Shown: positions 35,082-45,951 of the stretch, in pieces
How positions within the stretch are numbered: the first letter of the stretch is position 1
How the letters are laid out: each line of letters starts with the position of its first letter
Source: Sorghum bicolor
Lineage: Eukaryota; Streptophyta; Magnoliopsida; Poales; Poaceae
NCBI RefSeq assembly: GCF_000003195.3
Contig: NC_012874.2
Span: forward strand, 64,058,580 to 64,122,579
Reading direction: 5' to 3'
Length of the DNA: 64,000 nt
Translations under genes and position numbers: made by a program
Notes under the pieces: generated by a model
What the model was told of the DNA's origin: nothing
The model's input: only the letters and a program-made list of their open reading frames with translations
The model's database searches: none

Positions 35082-35247
35082 TAGCCTCAAAGCCGCACGC
35101 GTTCGCTTAATCGGGCCACGGGTTGGCCGATCGTGGAAACAAACAGGGCCAGTAGGCAAACCAAGTGCAATGAATAATAGGTATATAAAGGTTGTGGTGT
35201 TTAAAATCCAAAAATAAAGTAACGACCGACTACTCCATTCTTATGTA

Positions 35248-37018
35248 CACTACTACAGAAAATTATTTATAGAGTCAGCTAAAACAGATTTATTGAGACA
35301 TTAAATCATATAACACAAAAAAAAACTGTCATTTTACTGCTGGTGGAATCATGCATTTATCCAAACAGTGATGCACCACCTCTAATCCACGGGCCGTAAA
35401 AAATCAGACATTTATCTCTCTAGTCTCTAAATAAAAAAAATATAACCTGAATACCAGCACTGTCTTAGGTGGGGTTTCGGCAACGAGATGATTTTTCTCC
35501 CTAAGCTTCACGGCAAGGCCTCACGATAGCATCAATCCTAACTACGTCAATCTTGGGGGCCGCCACAGCATCGATCACCAATCGAGCTAGAGGCTCCAGC
35601 AAGGCCAAGTACTTGAGTGCGCCATCGCCGAGGTTGGCAGCTCTAAAGACATCCCCGACAAGAACAAGCTTTGAGTTGCATAAATCCCATCAATGGTCAA
35701 AGGAGTAGAGAGTATGAGAGAGAGAGAGAGAGAGAGAGAGTAGGACTGTCCTTATGTAGACGCAATCATTTACCTCGATAGAGTTTTGTCCTACCACAAT
35801 TGATAGCATGGTGCTCCTAAGCCTACAACGCTCCTCATCAGTTGCCTTGGCCTCCTCCTCCTTGTCCCATTCATGAAATCCATCACTACCTCCTCAGCTC
35901 GTGCACAAGTTTCGCTCCCATCATATTTGCCTCATCAACTTTGTGTGACAAGGGAGAGGACGAGATTGGTGAGTTGCGGTCCTTGTCTCATATTGCATCA
36001 CTGTCTGGAGAACAAGAGAGAGACTATGGCTTCGATGGCCTCGTTAGGGCCGTCAGCACCCTCGCCATGAGGAATCAAGAGAGAGAGAGGAGCATTGCCG
36101 GTGAGAGAATGAAGGAGAGACCAGGACAAAGAGAGTGGTGTTTTCAAAGGCGACCACATAAGCCAGTGGTGGATCTAGGATTTTTTTTCATGGGGTATTG
36201 TCGCACTATAATTTTATTTGCGGTGTGGAAAAATCCATTTAATTGGCAATTCAGTAAATAATCGTTAAGTTTGCTCTACAATTAGGGATAAAGTACTAAA
36301 AATACAATAAGTCTTAAATTCAACAGTGAATTTCCAAGTTTGCATAAGTTTCAATAGAAAGTTAAAACAATGTGCTAATAGTTGGAAATATGGATAAAAA
36401 AGCCATACACCATATAAGCTTACAACAATTGAAGTAATTTTTAAGGACAAACATGTTACTAATTAAATAACAAATAAGGTAAGGACTTAGGTTTATATGT
36501 ATACCTTAGAGTCTAGAGAGTTGGGGGCACTCTAGTACTTCACCTCCATGGTCCACAACAACTACACATGGGGTAAGGAAGAGTAATAACTAAGCGAAAG
36601 AGAGGCGCCAACACCGGTTTTATAGCTGCCCACAACTTCAGATAGGGTTAGGTACTTAGGAGTTGGGCAACTTGCAAGATGCATGGAGGAAGAGGCCCAA
36701 GGGTGGGAAAAAGTTGTATACACCAGGCAGAGCTTTGGGAAGTCGATGTGATCCTCGATCGATGGCACTTGGCCACTGGTCAGACTCTCTCTGATCGTCA
36801 TCACTCAGGTCAGCATAGGAGACTAATGGAAGCGGGTGGGACAAAAACTAGCAAGTGTTTCTTTCCCCCCCTTTTACTAAGTGATACATGGGTCTAGTGG
36901 GATTTCTTAGGGTATGCTAGACCACACCTAGACATACCACTAGATCCGCCACTAACATACGCACCCGTCTCTAAAAACATGATTTATAGAGACAATTACT
37001 TAGAAACCCTGCCTCTAA
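35248..37018 (+). mobile_element. Probable CACTA-type element, left end only
   Basis: CACTACTACAGAAAATTATT at 35248 is a good CACTA terminus, and a ttatagag motif recurs near both 35270 and 36985. A (GA)n tract lies at 35716-35740. No matching right terminus was found, and the right side is entered by the element at 37019. Open frames inside (for example 35842-36261) match nothing I recognise. Confidence 0.5.
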
Positions 37019-38128
37019 CACTATTACATAGATCTTAACCGTGGGGGCCAAAAAGCCTTAACCGTGGTTTTTGCAATTGCCTCAGACAAAAGGTCACAGT
37101 TAATCAGGCCTATCCGAGGCGGTTTCTTGTCCACCTCAATAAATAAGTCAGAAAAAATAAAAAAAGAAAAATCCTGCCAATGAGCTCACTGAGCCTATCG
37201 ACGGGCCTACCAAGCCCAATGCCACTATTGCCGCCGCCCCATGCCCGGTGTGCCGCCACCAACGCTACCGTAGGCACTGATACGTTGCTACCCCATGCCT
37301 GGTGCGCTGCCTTCGAGTTCCATGGCTCCGCCTCATGCCTGGTGCGCAACACCGTCCTCCTGGATCCACCGCCATGGAGCTCAGCTGGCCTGGATCCGCT
37401 GCCAGGGCACACAGCCTGCTGGATCCACCACCGGGCAGCTTGGGCGCCGTGGATCCATGCTGCCAGGAGCCACCATCACCCAAGGTGCCCGCTGCTGCTG
37501 TTCCTCTGCGCTTCTGCTCTGCCACTGCGCGCTGCCCGTGCAAGGCTGGCGGACGCATCCACCCTATGCTCGCCACTAGTAGGGGGTGTAGGGAGTGGAA
37601 GGGGGCACCAGGAGGGGAGGGGCACTAGGATGGGGAGGGGAATGGATGCTACCGTCTAGAGGGAAGGGAGGGAGAGAGACGCCACGAGTGGAGAGGCCAA
37701 GCGCATCTAGGAGACAAAGAGATAGGGTGCGCCTGTGGGGGAGGAAAAAGCTAGGGTTTCTAACTTCCTCACTGTATATGTTCTCAGGTAGTGATATCGG
37801 GCTAGTTGGTCTTGTCTCATTTCTGGATGGGCTGTCTAGGCCTCTATTCAACCGAGGCGGGCCTTGTTATGTGACCGCCTCGGTTAATATATTAACCGAG
37901 GCAGTTGCGTTATAATACCCACCTCGGTTAATAGGCATTAACCAAGGCGGTTATATTATAGTACCCGCCTCTGTTAATAGATTTTAGGAGACGGGTTTTT
38001 GTAACTGTCTTGGTTAATAAAAAATGACCGTCTCGGTTAATCTGAGGCATTAACCGAGGCAGCTAGAAATCTTGCTCGCATCTGAGGCCCATTCTAAAAC
38101 GCCTCGCAAAATATTTTTTGTAGTAGTG
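37019..38128. mobile_element. Small non-autonomous CACTA element, TSD TAA
   Basis: The left end CACTATTACATAGATC and the right end on the minus strand, CACTACTACAAAAAAT, are near-matching termini flanked by TAA at 37016-37018 and 38129-38131. The subterminal repeats use the core TTAACCGAGGCGG. It is 1,110 bp, GC-rich inside, with no transposase, so it can only have been mobilised in trans. Confidence 0.88.
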
Positions 38129-38131
38129 TAA

Positions 38132-38880
38132 TATACTGGTCTATTTTAAAAAATGGGTCTTTTACGCCTTTGTTTGAAACTGAAATAACGAGTTGTCTCC
38201 AAAAATCACTTTTTAGTGTGTTAGAGATACATCCTGCCTTGAGCCCTTTATTACTAGGAACATTAGGTGTTTTTGCTTAAAATGACTTTTTATTTTTATT
38301 CTTTTGCTAAGCATTTCTAAGTGTACTCCATATTGCTTCCCCATCCATGTTTTTGGAAAAAAGAGAAAAACTCATTTCCTAGAGTACCCTATATCCCTTC
38401 CTCATCTTTTGGCAATTGGCAAACAAGTCGGCATCATGTGTAAAAGTATACTCGCGGCCTTTCTTGCACAAATCGCTCTTCCCCGTGTCGTCTTCTTGGT
38501 CAATCTAAAGGTGGAAGGGTGTGAGAAAGCATAGAGAGAAGAAAGGTTTCCTAATGTAAATATACAAGAGAGAGAATATACAAAAGTGGTTGTGATAATT
38601 TAGAAATAGAATAGAATTCCTGATGTAAAATTGTTTTCTATTTTTAGGAGTGAATTATTAGAATCTTTTGGAGATGACCTTCTTGTTTCCTCCCATACCT
38701 TTTTAGGAATTGCAAAAACTATATGTTTTTTGGAACAAAAAATAGGATACTCTTGAAGATGCCCTTAATAAGATCTTGGTCCATTAGAAAAAGAGGAGTA
38801 CCCGAGCATACATAGAGAACAACGAGAACGACGTATCATTTGGAATCGAGAGAGTAATAATAACTAAACAAACACAATCC
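38132..38880. other. No gene seen
   Basis: AT-rich sequence upstream of the truncated subtilase. Its exons 1-6 would be expected in this region by comparison with the intact copy, and none is present. Confidence 0.6.
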
Positions 38881-38895
38881 TCTCACCTGCATCAG

Positions 38896-40230
38896 CTGCA
38901 CCGAGGAGAACTTGGGGTCCGTAAACATCACCGGGAAAATCCTTGCCTGCTTTGCACAGGCGTTCCACTCCACCTATCCACCCCCGGTGGAGTTTGTCAG
39001 GGCCACGCAAGCCGCCATCGCCGGCGGCGCCAAGGGCATCATCTTCGAGCAGTACAGCACCGACCTCCTCGAGTACCAGATGTTCTGCCGAGGCCACATG
39101 CCCTGCGTCGTGGTGGACAAAGAAACCATATTCAGGATCATCCAAAGTAATGACAGGTACGTCTTCACTCTTCTTCAGTTAGTCCTCCACTATATGATTG
39201 ATGGCCTCTCCTGTTCCGGCCTCTTCTCATGTGTAACTTTTGCCAGCGTGGTGGCCAAGATATCTCCGGCGGCGACCATGGTCGGAGCACATGTTGCCTC
39301 ACCGAGAGTCGCCACGTTCTCCTCCAGGGGCCCGAGTGCACAGTTCCCTGGTATACTCAAGGTGATATGTACATACCTTCTCTTGATTGGGTGATGCATT
39401 GATCGACCTTTGTCCTGAATGAAATGATAAATATGAGCATATCTTTGGCTTCTCTGTTTGTGTTTGGACGACAGCCCGACATAGCTGCCCCTGGAGTGAG
39501 CATCTTGGCAGCCAAGCGTGACTCGTACGAGCTCCTGTCCGGGACATCCATGGCATGCCCTCATGTCTCCGCGATCTCCGGCCATGATCAAGTCCGCCAT
39601 TGTTACCACAGGTAATTAATCATTGATTCAACCGAAACCTCACCACACTAATTAACCAATTTATTCATGCATGTCAGCCTAACTTTAACAAGCTACTGTT
39701 TGTCTGCTTCAGCATCGGTGACCGATCGATTCGGCCTGCCAATCCAAGCCAACTCAGTGCAAAGGAAACCGGCCGACCCCTTCGACTTCGGCGGCGGCCA
39801 CATACAGCCAGACAAGGCCATGGATCCTGGCCTAGTATACGACATCAAACCAGACGACTACAACAACATCAACGACGAAGTAGACATTGAGAAGCGCAAC
39901 CTCCCTTCCATCGCCGTGCCCAACCTCAAGAATTCCATCACGTTCACCCGCACGGTGACCAACATCGGGCCGGCGAAGGCGGCGGCGACGTACCGGGCCG
40001 TGGTGGAGGCGCCGGCGGGGGTGAGGATGACCGTGGAGCCTCCGGTGATCGCCTTCGTGAAAGGTGGCCCTAGGAACGCGACGTTTAAGGTGACGTTCGT
40101 GGCGAAGCAGAGAGTGCAGGGCGGCTACGCGTTTGGGAGCCTGACATGGCTTGATGATGGTAAGCACTCGGTGAGGATCCCCGTTGCCGTTCGGACCGTC
40201 GTTCGGGACTTCGTCGCCGACACATCTTGA
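38896..40230 (+). pseudogene. Truncated subtilase (last four exons), frameshifted
   Basis: Exons matching exons 7-10 of the intact gene at 55769-59936: 38896-39156 (261 nt, same length), 39247-39361 (115 nt, same), 39475-39611 (137 nt against 172) and 39713-40230. It keeps part of the protease-associated domain ([16 protein letters not shown]), the catalytic Ser motif SGTSMACPH and the fibronectin-like C-terminus (TFTRTVTNIGPAKA). The signal peptide, propeptide and the Asp and His catalytic regions are absent. A net 35-bp deletion just after [13 protein letters not shown] shifts the frame. It is a pseudogene by both truncation and frameshift. Confidence 0.92.
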
Positions 40231-40558
40231 GCTCAGGCGGAACGGTATGCATGTATGGTAGTACTCGTAGGAGCATATGCATGTTTCCGCATTGTTGAAT
40301 GTTTGATTATTCAGGCATGCGTGTAGCAAGAAACATATATGTATGCGTGGAAACATTTCAATAAATAATACCCCATTCATATCAGTTTACTAGTATCGTT
40401 CGTTGTTTTCTTTATAATAACTCCATTGGGACTGTTGTTCAATTTGAACCTTCGTCATTATCAGGTTGAGCCTTCTTCTTTATTACCATTATGTAGACAT
40501 CACTTATATTTATATACAAAGCAAAAAATTATGTTCCTTGAACAACCAGAAGACCTTA

Positions 40559-40624
40559 GGTCCTGTTTGGTATAGCTCACAACAGCTTCATGAGCTGTTG
40601 TGAGCTGTTTTTTTTACCAAACAC
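40559..40624. mobile_element. Tiny hairpin MITE (66 bp)
   Basis: It is flanked by TTA on both sides (40556-40558, 40625-40627). The ends ggtcctgtttggta and taccaaacac pair, and inside is the perfect inverted repeat agctcacaacagct / agctgttgtgagct around a 5-bp loop. Confidence 0.8.
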
Positions 40625-40627
40625 TTA

Positions 40628-41156
40628 GGACTTGTTTGGCACAGCTGAACTTCACTAGTAAAGCTGTTTTTTTAGAAAATAGCTTCATGAGTGACTTCTT
40701 TGATGAAGCTGAGCTGTTTTGGAAAAATGTTTGGCAAAATAGTTTCACCAACTACTTCATACATAGTTGAGAGAGAGAGAAATGAGGGAGAAGCTGCAAT
40801 AAGCTACTTTTTTCCAGCTTCATCCAACTTATATCTCCGTGAGAGGAGGGGAAAAACAGCTTCACCCATGAAGCTGTTTTGAAAATAAGGGTCTGTTTGG
40901 TACAGCTCACAACAGCTTAGGTGAAACTGTTTTTCCCCTCCTCTCACAAAAACATAAGTTGGATGAAGTTGGAAAAAAGTAGCTTATTGCAGCTTCTCCC
41001 TCATTTCTCCCTCTCAACTATGTATGAAGTAGTTGGTGAAGCTATTTTGCCAAACACTTTTTCCAAAACAGGTCAGCTTCATCTAGAAAGTCACTCATGA
41101 AGCTATTTTCTAAAAAACAGCTTTACTAGTGAAGTTGGGCTGTGCTAAACAAGCCC
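40628..41156. mobile_element. Foldback MITE with arms of about 240 bp
   Basis: The left arm (40628 to about 40866) and right arm (about 40918-41156) are near-perfect inverted repeats from the termini GGACTTGTTTGGCACAGC / gctgtgctaaacaagccc inwards. TTA flanks both ends (40625-40627 and 41157-41159). The loop holds another terminus-like gggtctgtttggtacagctc. An RNA copy would form one long hairpin. Confidence 0.9.
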
Positions 41157-41400
41157 TTAGAACTCGGAAAATTAAGTCTTGGAGTCAGCTCTGTCGTTTC
41201 AGTTTCAGATGGCCATGGTTCGTAGGCTATACAACACGCAAAATAGACCAATCCTTTGTCTTTGCCTTGTCGGTATTGCATCGCCATATGCCTCCGCCTC
41301 ACCGCCATCGCGCTCCACATCTCGAGCTCGCCTGCCTGCCGCTATGCATCCTTCTTTACCCAACATCACCTTTCACAACCAGATTTTTCAATTTCTCCTA

Positions 41401-41548
41401 GTAGTGTGGGGTTCTCCTAGTGTTTTAGCATTCAAAATTTAGTATAAACTTTCCCTAGTAAATACCTCCTAGTGAGGATTCCCTAGTGTTTTGACTAGTG
41501 GTAGTGTTTTATTACTAACTAAAAACACTAGGAGAACTCCAACATTTT
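41401..41548. mobile_element. Short inverted-repeat element (MITE candidate)
   Basis: gttctcctagtgtttt (41411-41426) and aaaacactaggagaac (41522-41537) are perfect inverted repeats within longer imperfect arms, around an AT-rich loop. A target duplication is not clear. Confidence 0.5.
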
Positions 41549-42013
41549 GGTAGTGTTTGTTGGATTTATGTGAATCTTATCCACGATGATCGTCTGGGCT
41601 CTCCATGAAGCTGCAGACCAGCAAACAGATGGATCCGCCCCCAAAGCCACTCTACCTCCACGGGCCGCTCATCGTGTTCGCTGCCACAGTTGCTGCATTA
41701 TTCCTCCTCAGTAAGCTACATACAAAGTAAGCCGGATCTTACCAACCACCCTTGTTGCCCACCCAGCTGTTGCCACTAGAAGTTCTTCTCCATCATGTGG
41801 TCGGCAAGTACCCTCGACATCTTTACCCTTGGTATACTATGTGCTTCTCTTCTCTTCTTTCTTCCCTAGGTGAAATCTAATCTCAATCTCATCACCAATT
41901 GGGAGGGGAAATTCATTTTCTATGCTGCAAATTATTACTTGTCTTCCTCTTTGCTCCTTGATTTAGTGTGTGCCCCAAGCCCCCAACAACAAGAGAATCA
42001 TGTGGGCTGTAAT

Positions 42014-42255
42014 GTACTTGTTTAGTTCCAAAATTTTTGGTAAAATAGACACCGTAACACTTTCGTTTGTATTTGACAAATATTGTCCAATCATAGACTA
42101 ACTAGGCTCAAAAAGACTCGTATCACAAATTATATACAAACTGTATAATTAGTTATTATTTATTTATATTTAATACTCCATGCATATGTCGCAAGATTCG
42201 ATTTGACGAAAAATCTGAAAAAATTTGCAATTTTTTTAAGAACTAAACAAGGCCC
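42014..42255 (-). mobile_element. MITE family A, copy 10 (reverse orientation)
   Basis: The ends are acttgtttagttcc and gaactaaacaaggccc, with the core in reverse (ctttcgtttgtatttgacaa, cgcaagattcgatttgacg). TAA occurs at both borders. It lies about 450 bp upstream of the kinase-like gene. Confidence 0.88.
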
Positions 42256-42709
42256 TAATTAAGTTGTTGGCCTATATACGAAGTGAAACTATATATGTAT
42301 ACTTAGGAACTGTTTGTCTGTTTAGATCCACTAACACTAATAGTTAGCTAATTATTAGCATAGTTACATCGAGAGATTCGAGTCCGATCGAGAGGCGTAC
42401 AAAAATCTTGGAGCCTGTGTGTATCTCACGTCCAAAGCGCAATAATCGCCCCTGCCGTACACGATTCTCAATCACAACGAGTCGACCCACCGCGACGTCC
42501 GTCGTCCGCCGATATGATCGACGCGCGCGCGTCCAGTCCAGGATCGGACTTGAGTACAAGACGACACCGGTCGGCCAGCATATATAAATCTTGACGACTC
42601 GACGACGGCCCATGCGGCCGTGCATGCCCGCCGCAGAACTGTCTCTCGCCGCGCCCTAGCTAGCTAGGGGCTAGGGCTCCAGCCTCCAACCGATTCATCA
42701 GCTTCGCTC

Positions 42710-43836
42710 ATGGCGGCGGCGGCGGCGGTGGTACATCGGAAGCGCCCGGCGCCAGACGACGGCGAAGTCTGTCCTGCAGCAGAAGCCGGCGAGAAGAGGG
42801 CCCGCTTTAGTCACGAGACGGTCAAGGAAGCTGACGACTACTACGGGTTCAACTTGCACGGCTCCGATGACGACGTCTACGAGACGGTAGAGGAGGACTA
42901 CGAGTTCGACAGCATCGACGACTACGAGATGCTCGAGGACTCCGACGGCTCGTCGTGCGGCGGCGTCGTCGTCAGGGCGCGGGATCGCTGCACGGGCGAG
43001 ACAGTGGCCATCAAGCGAGTGCGTCCCAGCGAGGGCGGCGACGACGGCGCAGCAGCGAGCCTCTGCGCGGTCGTCCGCGAGGCCGGCTGCCTCGCCGCCT
43101 GCCGCGGCCACCCTTCCGTCCTGCAGCTCAAGAGCGTGGCCGCCGACGAGAACACCGGGGACCTGTTCATCGTCACCGAGCCGCTCGTCGGCACCTGGTG
43201 CACCCTCCGTCGCCGGCTCATCACGCGGCCGAGACGCGAGCGTTCATGAGGAAGCTCCTGGGCGCCGCGGAGAGGATGCACGGCGCCGGGGTCACCCACC
43301 GCGACATCAACCCGGACAACATCCTCGTCGGCCCCGACGATGATGATAACGCGCTGAAGATCTGCGGGTTCGGGTGCGCGACGACGACGGCGGCGACGGC
43401 GACGGCGACGGCGACGAAGCCCGGCGCGGCAAGGCGCGTCGTCGGAGAGGCGGAACCGCCCATGGGCACGATGCGGTACCGCTCGCCGGAACAGCTGTAC
43501 GGCGGCATCGCACGCTACGGGCCGGAGGAGGACATGTGGGCGCTTGGGTGCGTCATGGCCGAGCTCCTCACCCGCGGCGCGCCCCTGTTCTCGGCGGACA
43601 CGGAGGAGGGCTTGCTGGAGCAGACAATCGACCTGAGAGACGACATTGTCACGATGGGAGTGGAGGCGTTCGACGGCATGGTGGAGCTGTCGGTCGCCGG
43701 GCGTGACCTGCTTGCTGGCTTGCTGGACTTCGACTCCTGGGAGAGGCCTGCCGCGGCAGACGCACTCAAACACCGCTGGTTCACCGAGGAGGACGTCAAA
43801 GCTAGCAAATTAAAGTCTCTAGGAGTGCCTAGCTAG
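42710..43836 (+). pseudogene. CMGC/CDKF-like protein kinase, frameshifted and with altered catalytic motifs
   Basis: A single-exon GC-rich gene. Frame 1 (42710-43249) gives an acidic N-terminus, the ATP-binding Lys in ETVAIKRV and then TEPLVGT. Frame 2 (to TAG 43836) continues with AETRAFMRKLL, the catalytic loop HRDINPDN, KICGFG, the activation-segment end MRYRSPEQLY, DMWALGCVMAELL and a C-lobe ending SWERPAAADALKHRWF. The switch near 43229 looks like a small deletion. Besides the frameshift, the metal-binding DFG is GFG and the usual Lys of HRDxKxxN is Asn, so even a repaired protein would probably be a pseudokinase. It resembles the small grass CDKF-like kinase group; subgroup uncertain. 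Confidence 0.82.
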
Positions 43837-43839
43837 CTC

Positions 43840-44640
43840 ATGAGTCATGATGACAGCATCGGCACAAACTGAATTTGTAGAATATGTATCATGGGTTTGT
43901 CCAAATTGATAGGGCGTAGTTAATAATCTGAATACAGTTAACATTTGCAAATAAGAACTCACATTAATAAAAAAGAAGAAACATTGTTCAACTTCTCTGA
44001 AATTCCAAGCTACATGTTCGCATAGGGCAACAACAGAAATCAGCACTAATTGGCAAATTAGCAACAGCAAGAATTATATTAGGTCACTTAGTCATAAAAA
44101 AATGCATAGATCACATTGTACAGCTAGTACAAAATAACTGGTTTGAGTGAGTTTGACTGGCTAGCTTGCTGACTCTTCTCTTATCTACCAGAAAAACAAA
44201 AGCCACTAACAAAGGCTAAAATTCAGAAGTTACCATATCCATAAAACAAGATAACCTCTCAATCCAACAAAGACTAACAGACTAAAATCATCAGACATTA
44301 ATCAGTCTAGACAACAATTCCAAAGGAAGGTAATCAAGCACCGGGGAGAAGCACCCAGCAGGGAGCAGGCCACTCTGGAACGGCCCTTCCCTGACCATCA
44401 GAAGGATGTGCCCTCGGTCGGTCGGGAACGGTAACAACCTGTCTACGAAGCTGCCGCTGTCGTGCCAATGGAGTAAGGGGCACTGGTGAAGTCGCGACTA
44501 CCTTCTGTAGGGATGCAGGATGCTGACTGGAAACCCTGGATGGCCATGGCGCCACCATGGAGGAAGCCGCCATGGCCACGATGGCGTGACCAAGGGAGAA
44601 GGGTGCGGGTGCGGCCGCAGCCCGCAGCATCATCGTCGAC
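43840..44640. other. No gene seen
   Basis: Sequence 3' of the kinase pseudogene. Several open frames on both strands near 44334-44700 lack recognisable domains and overlap each other. Confidence 0.5.
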
Positions 44641-44806
44641 TAAGAGCAACTCCAAGGCCCCTACTTGAACCTCTACCTTAAATTTTAGGAGTTTTGACAA
44701 AAAATCAACTCCAATGGAGTCCCTACTTGAGCCCTCATTTTACAAGTCCCCCAAATTTTAGTATGAGCCCCTCAAATCTGGCAGCCCCCTACACGTGGGA
44801 CCCACA

Positions 44807-45171
44807 CCACCTTTCCCCCTCCCCACCCCGCCGCACGGCCAACTGCGACACCCAGCGCCACAGCAGCTGCTCCGCGTGCCCGCCAGCCCGTGCGCCGCGG
44901 CAGCGGCGGCCGAGCGGAGCACCGGCGGCCGCCGAACCCGAATCCATGGCACCCAAGCGCGTCCCTCTCCTCTTCCTCCTCCTCCTCCTCGTCCTGCCTC
45001 CGGCGCTCGTCCCGCAGTCCCGCGCCGCCGCCGACCCGGACCCGGATCCGGCGCTGTGCCACCCGGACGACCTCCGCGCGCTGCTTGCCTTCGCCGGGAA
45101 CCTCACCTCCGCGGGCGCCTTCCACTGGCCCTCCACCACCTCCACCTTTCCCCCTCCCCACCCCGCCGCAC
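44807..45171. repeat. 30-bp direct repeats flanking the receptor-gene fragment
   Basis: ccacctttccccctccccac and the following bases are identical at 44807-44836 and 45142-45171, bracketing about 305 bp that include the captured coding piece. Confidence 0.8.
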
Positions 45172-45172
45172 G
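44946..45172 (+). pseudogene. Fragment of a leucine-rich-repeat receptor gene (N-terminus)
   Basis: ATG 44946 opens with a clear signal peptide (Lys-Arg, then a run of Leu, then Ala-rich) followed by CHPDDLRALLAFAGNL, the start of an LRR N-terminal cap as in phytosulfokine-receptor-type kinases. The similarity stops after about 70 codons. What follows is Pro/Ser-rich frame without LRRs. The fragment ends inside a 30-bp sequence (45142-45171) that also occurs upstream at 44807-44836. Confidence 0.6.
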
Positions 45173-45179
45173 AGGTCCA

Positions 45180-45945
45180 AGTAGTCGAGGTTGCGCCGCC
45201 ACGCCGCCACCGGCTGCCCGAGGAATTCCTGTCCCGCCGCCGCCGTTGCCACCACTAACCGCACACTGCACTCGCGCAACACATTGCTGTGGATGCCCTG
45301 CGCACAGTGGCCCTCCACAATAGCCACCATCTGCTCGCAGTGCCAGTGCGTGCACCACCACGCTTGCCCCATCCTCACGTGACCACAGTGAACATAAATG
45401 TTTTTTTTGAACAAAAGCTTCATTACTTTTTTTTAGATAATGGATTAAACAATATCCGGCCTCTACATCCAGGGATGTACACAGCCCATTATTACAAAGT
45501 TTTGTACAAAAATTAGAGAAAGCCATAGTCTTATAGATCGACCATGACACTAGTTCAAACAATAAAAATGTTTCCATCCTTTATTGGATATCTCTAAACT
45601 AATTACTTCTAATTTATTGCTCATCGTGGAGAGTACGTCATTGGCTGTCTCCTCACATTGCAGCTGGGCCCAAAAGGGAAAGCTTCATTACTTAGGTGAG
45701 TTCATTACAATTGGACTGGAAGCTGGGGTGGGGTGGGGGGAGGGGGGCCATGAGAATCGAGAAGAAGACGCAAAATGCTGCGTAGAAAATTTGCCTCCCG
45801 TCTTACATGAATTAACTTGAAAGAAGTGAAGGCCGAAGCTATCTCTTCTATCTCCTTCAGGATTGCTGCAATTTCGGATCATTGCCTGGTCCTATTCTTC
45901 CACAGCACCACCACTTCTTGAGCATCAGTCTTCCCCATGATGTGT
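45180..45945. other. No gene seen
   Basis: Mixed sequence with a T-rich tract near 45395-45435. Nothing supportable as a gene. Confidence 0.5.
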
Positions 45946-45951
45946 TCCACG

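Noticed and set aside
35842..36261. 139-codon plus-strand frame in the third CACTA-type region
   Set aside because: No recognisable domain, Ser/Arg-rich with no intron signals, and inside transposon-like sequence.
37110..37915. Several overlapping frames of 90-160 codons
   Set aside because: They lie in the GC-rich interior of the 1.1-kb CACTA element, contradict one another in frame and strand, and carry no motif.
42922..43773. 283-codon minus-strand frame opposite the kinase-like gene
   Set aside because: Mirror frame of a GC-rich coding sequence, Arg-rich with no motif.
44694..45577. Long frames on both strands around the receptor-gene fragment
   Set aside because: Only the frame with the signal peptide and LRR cap has a recognisable motif; the others are GC-rich shadows.
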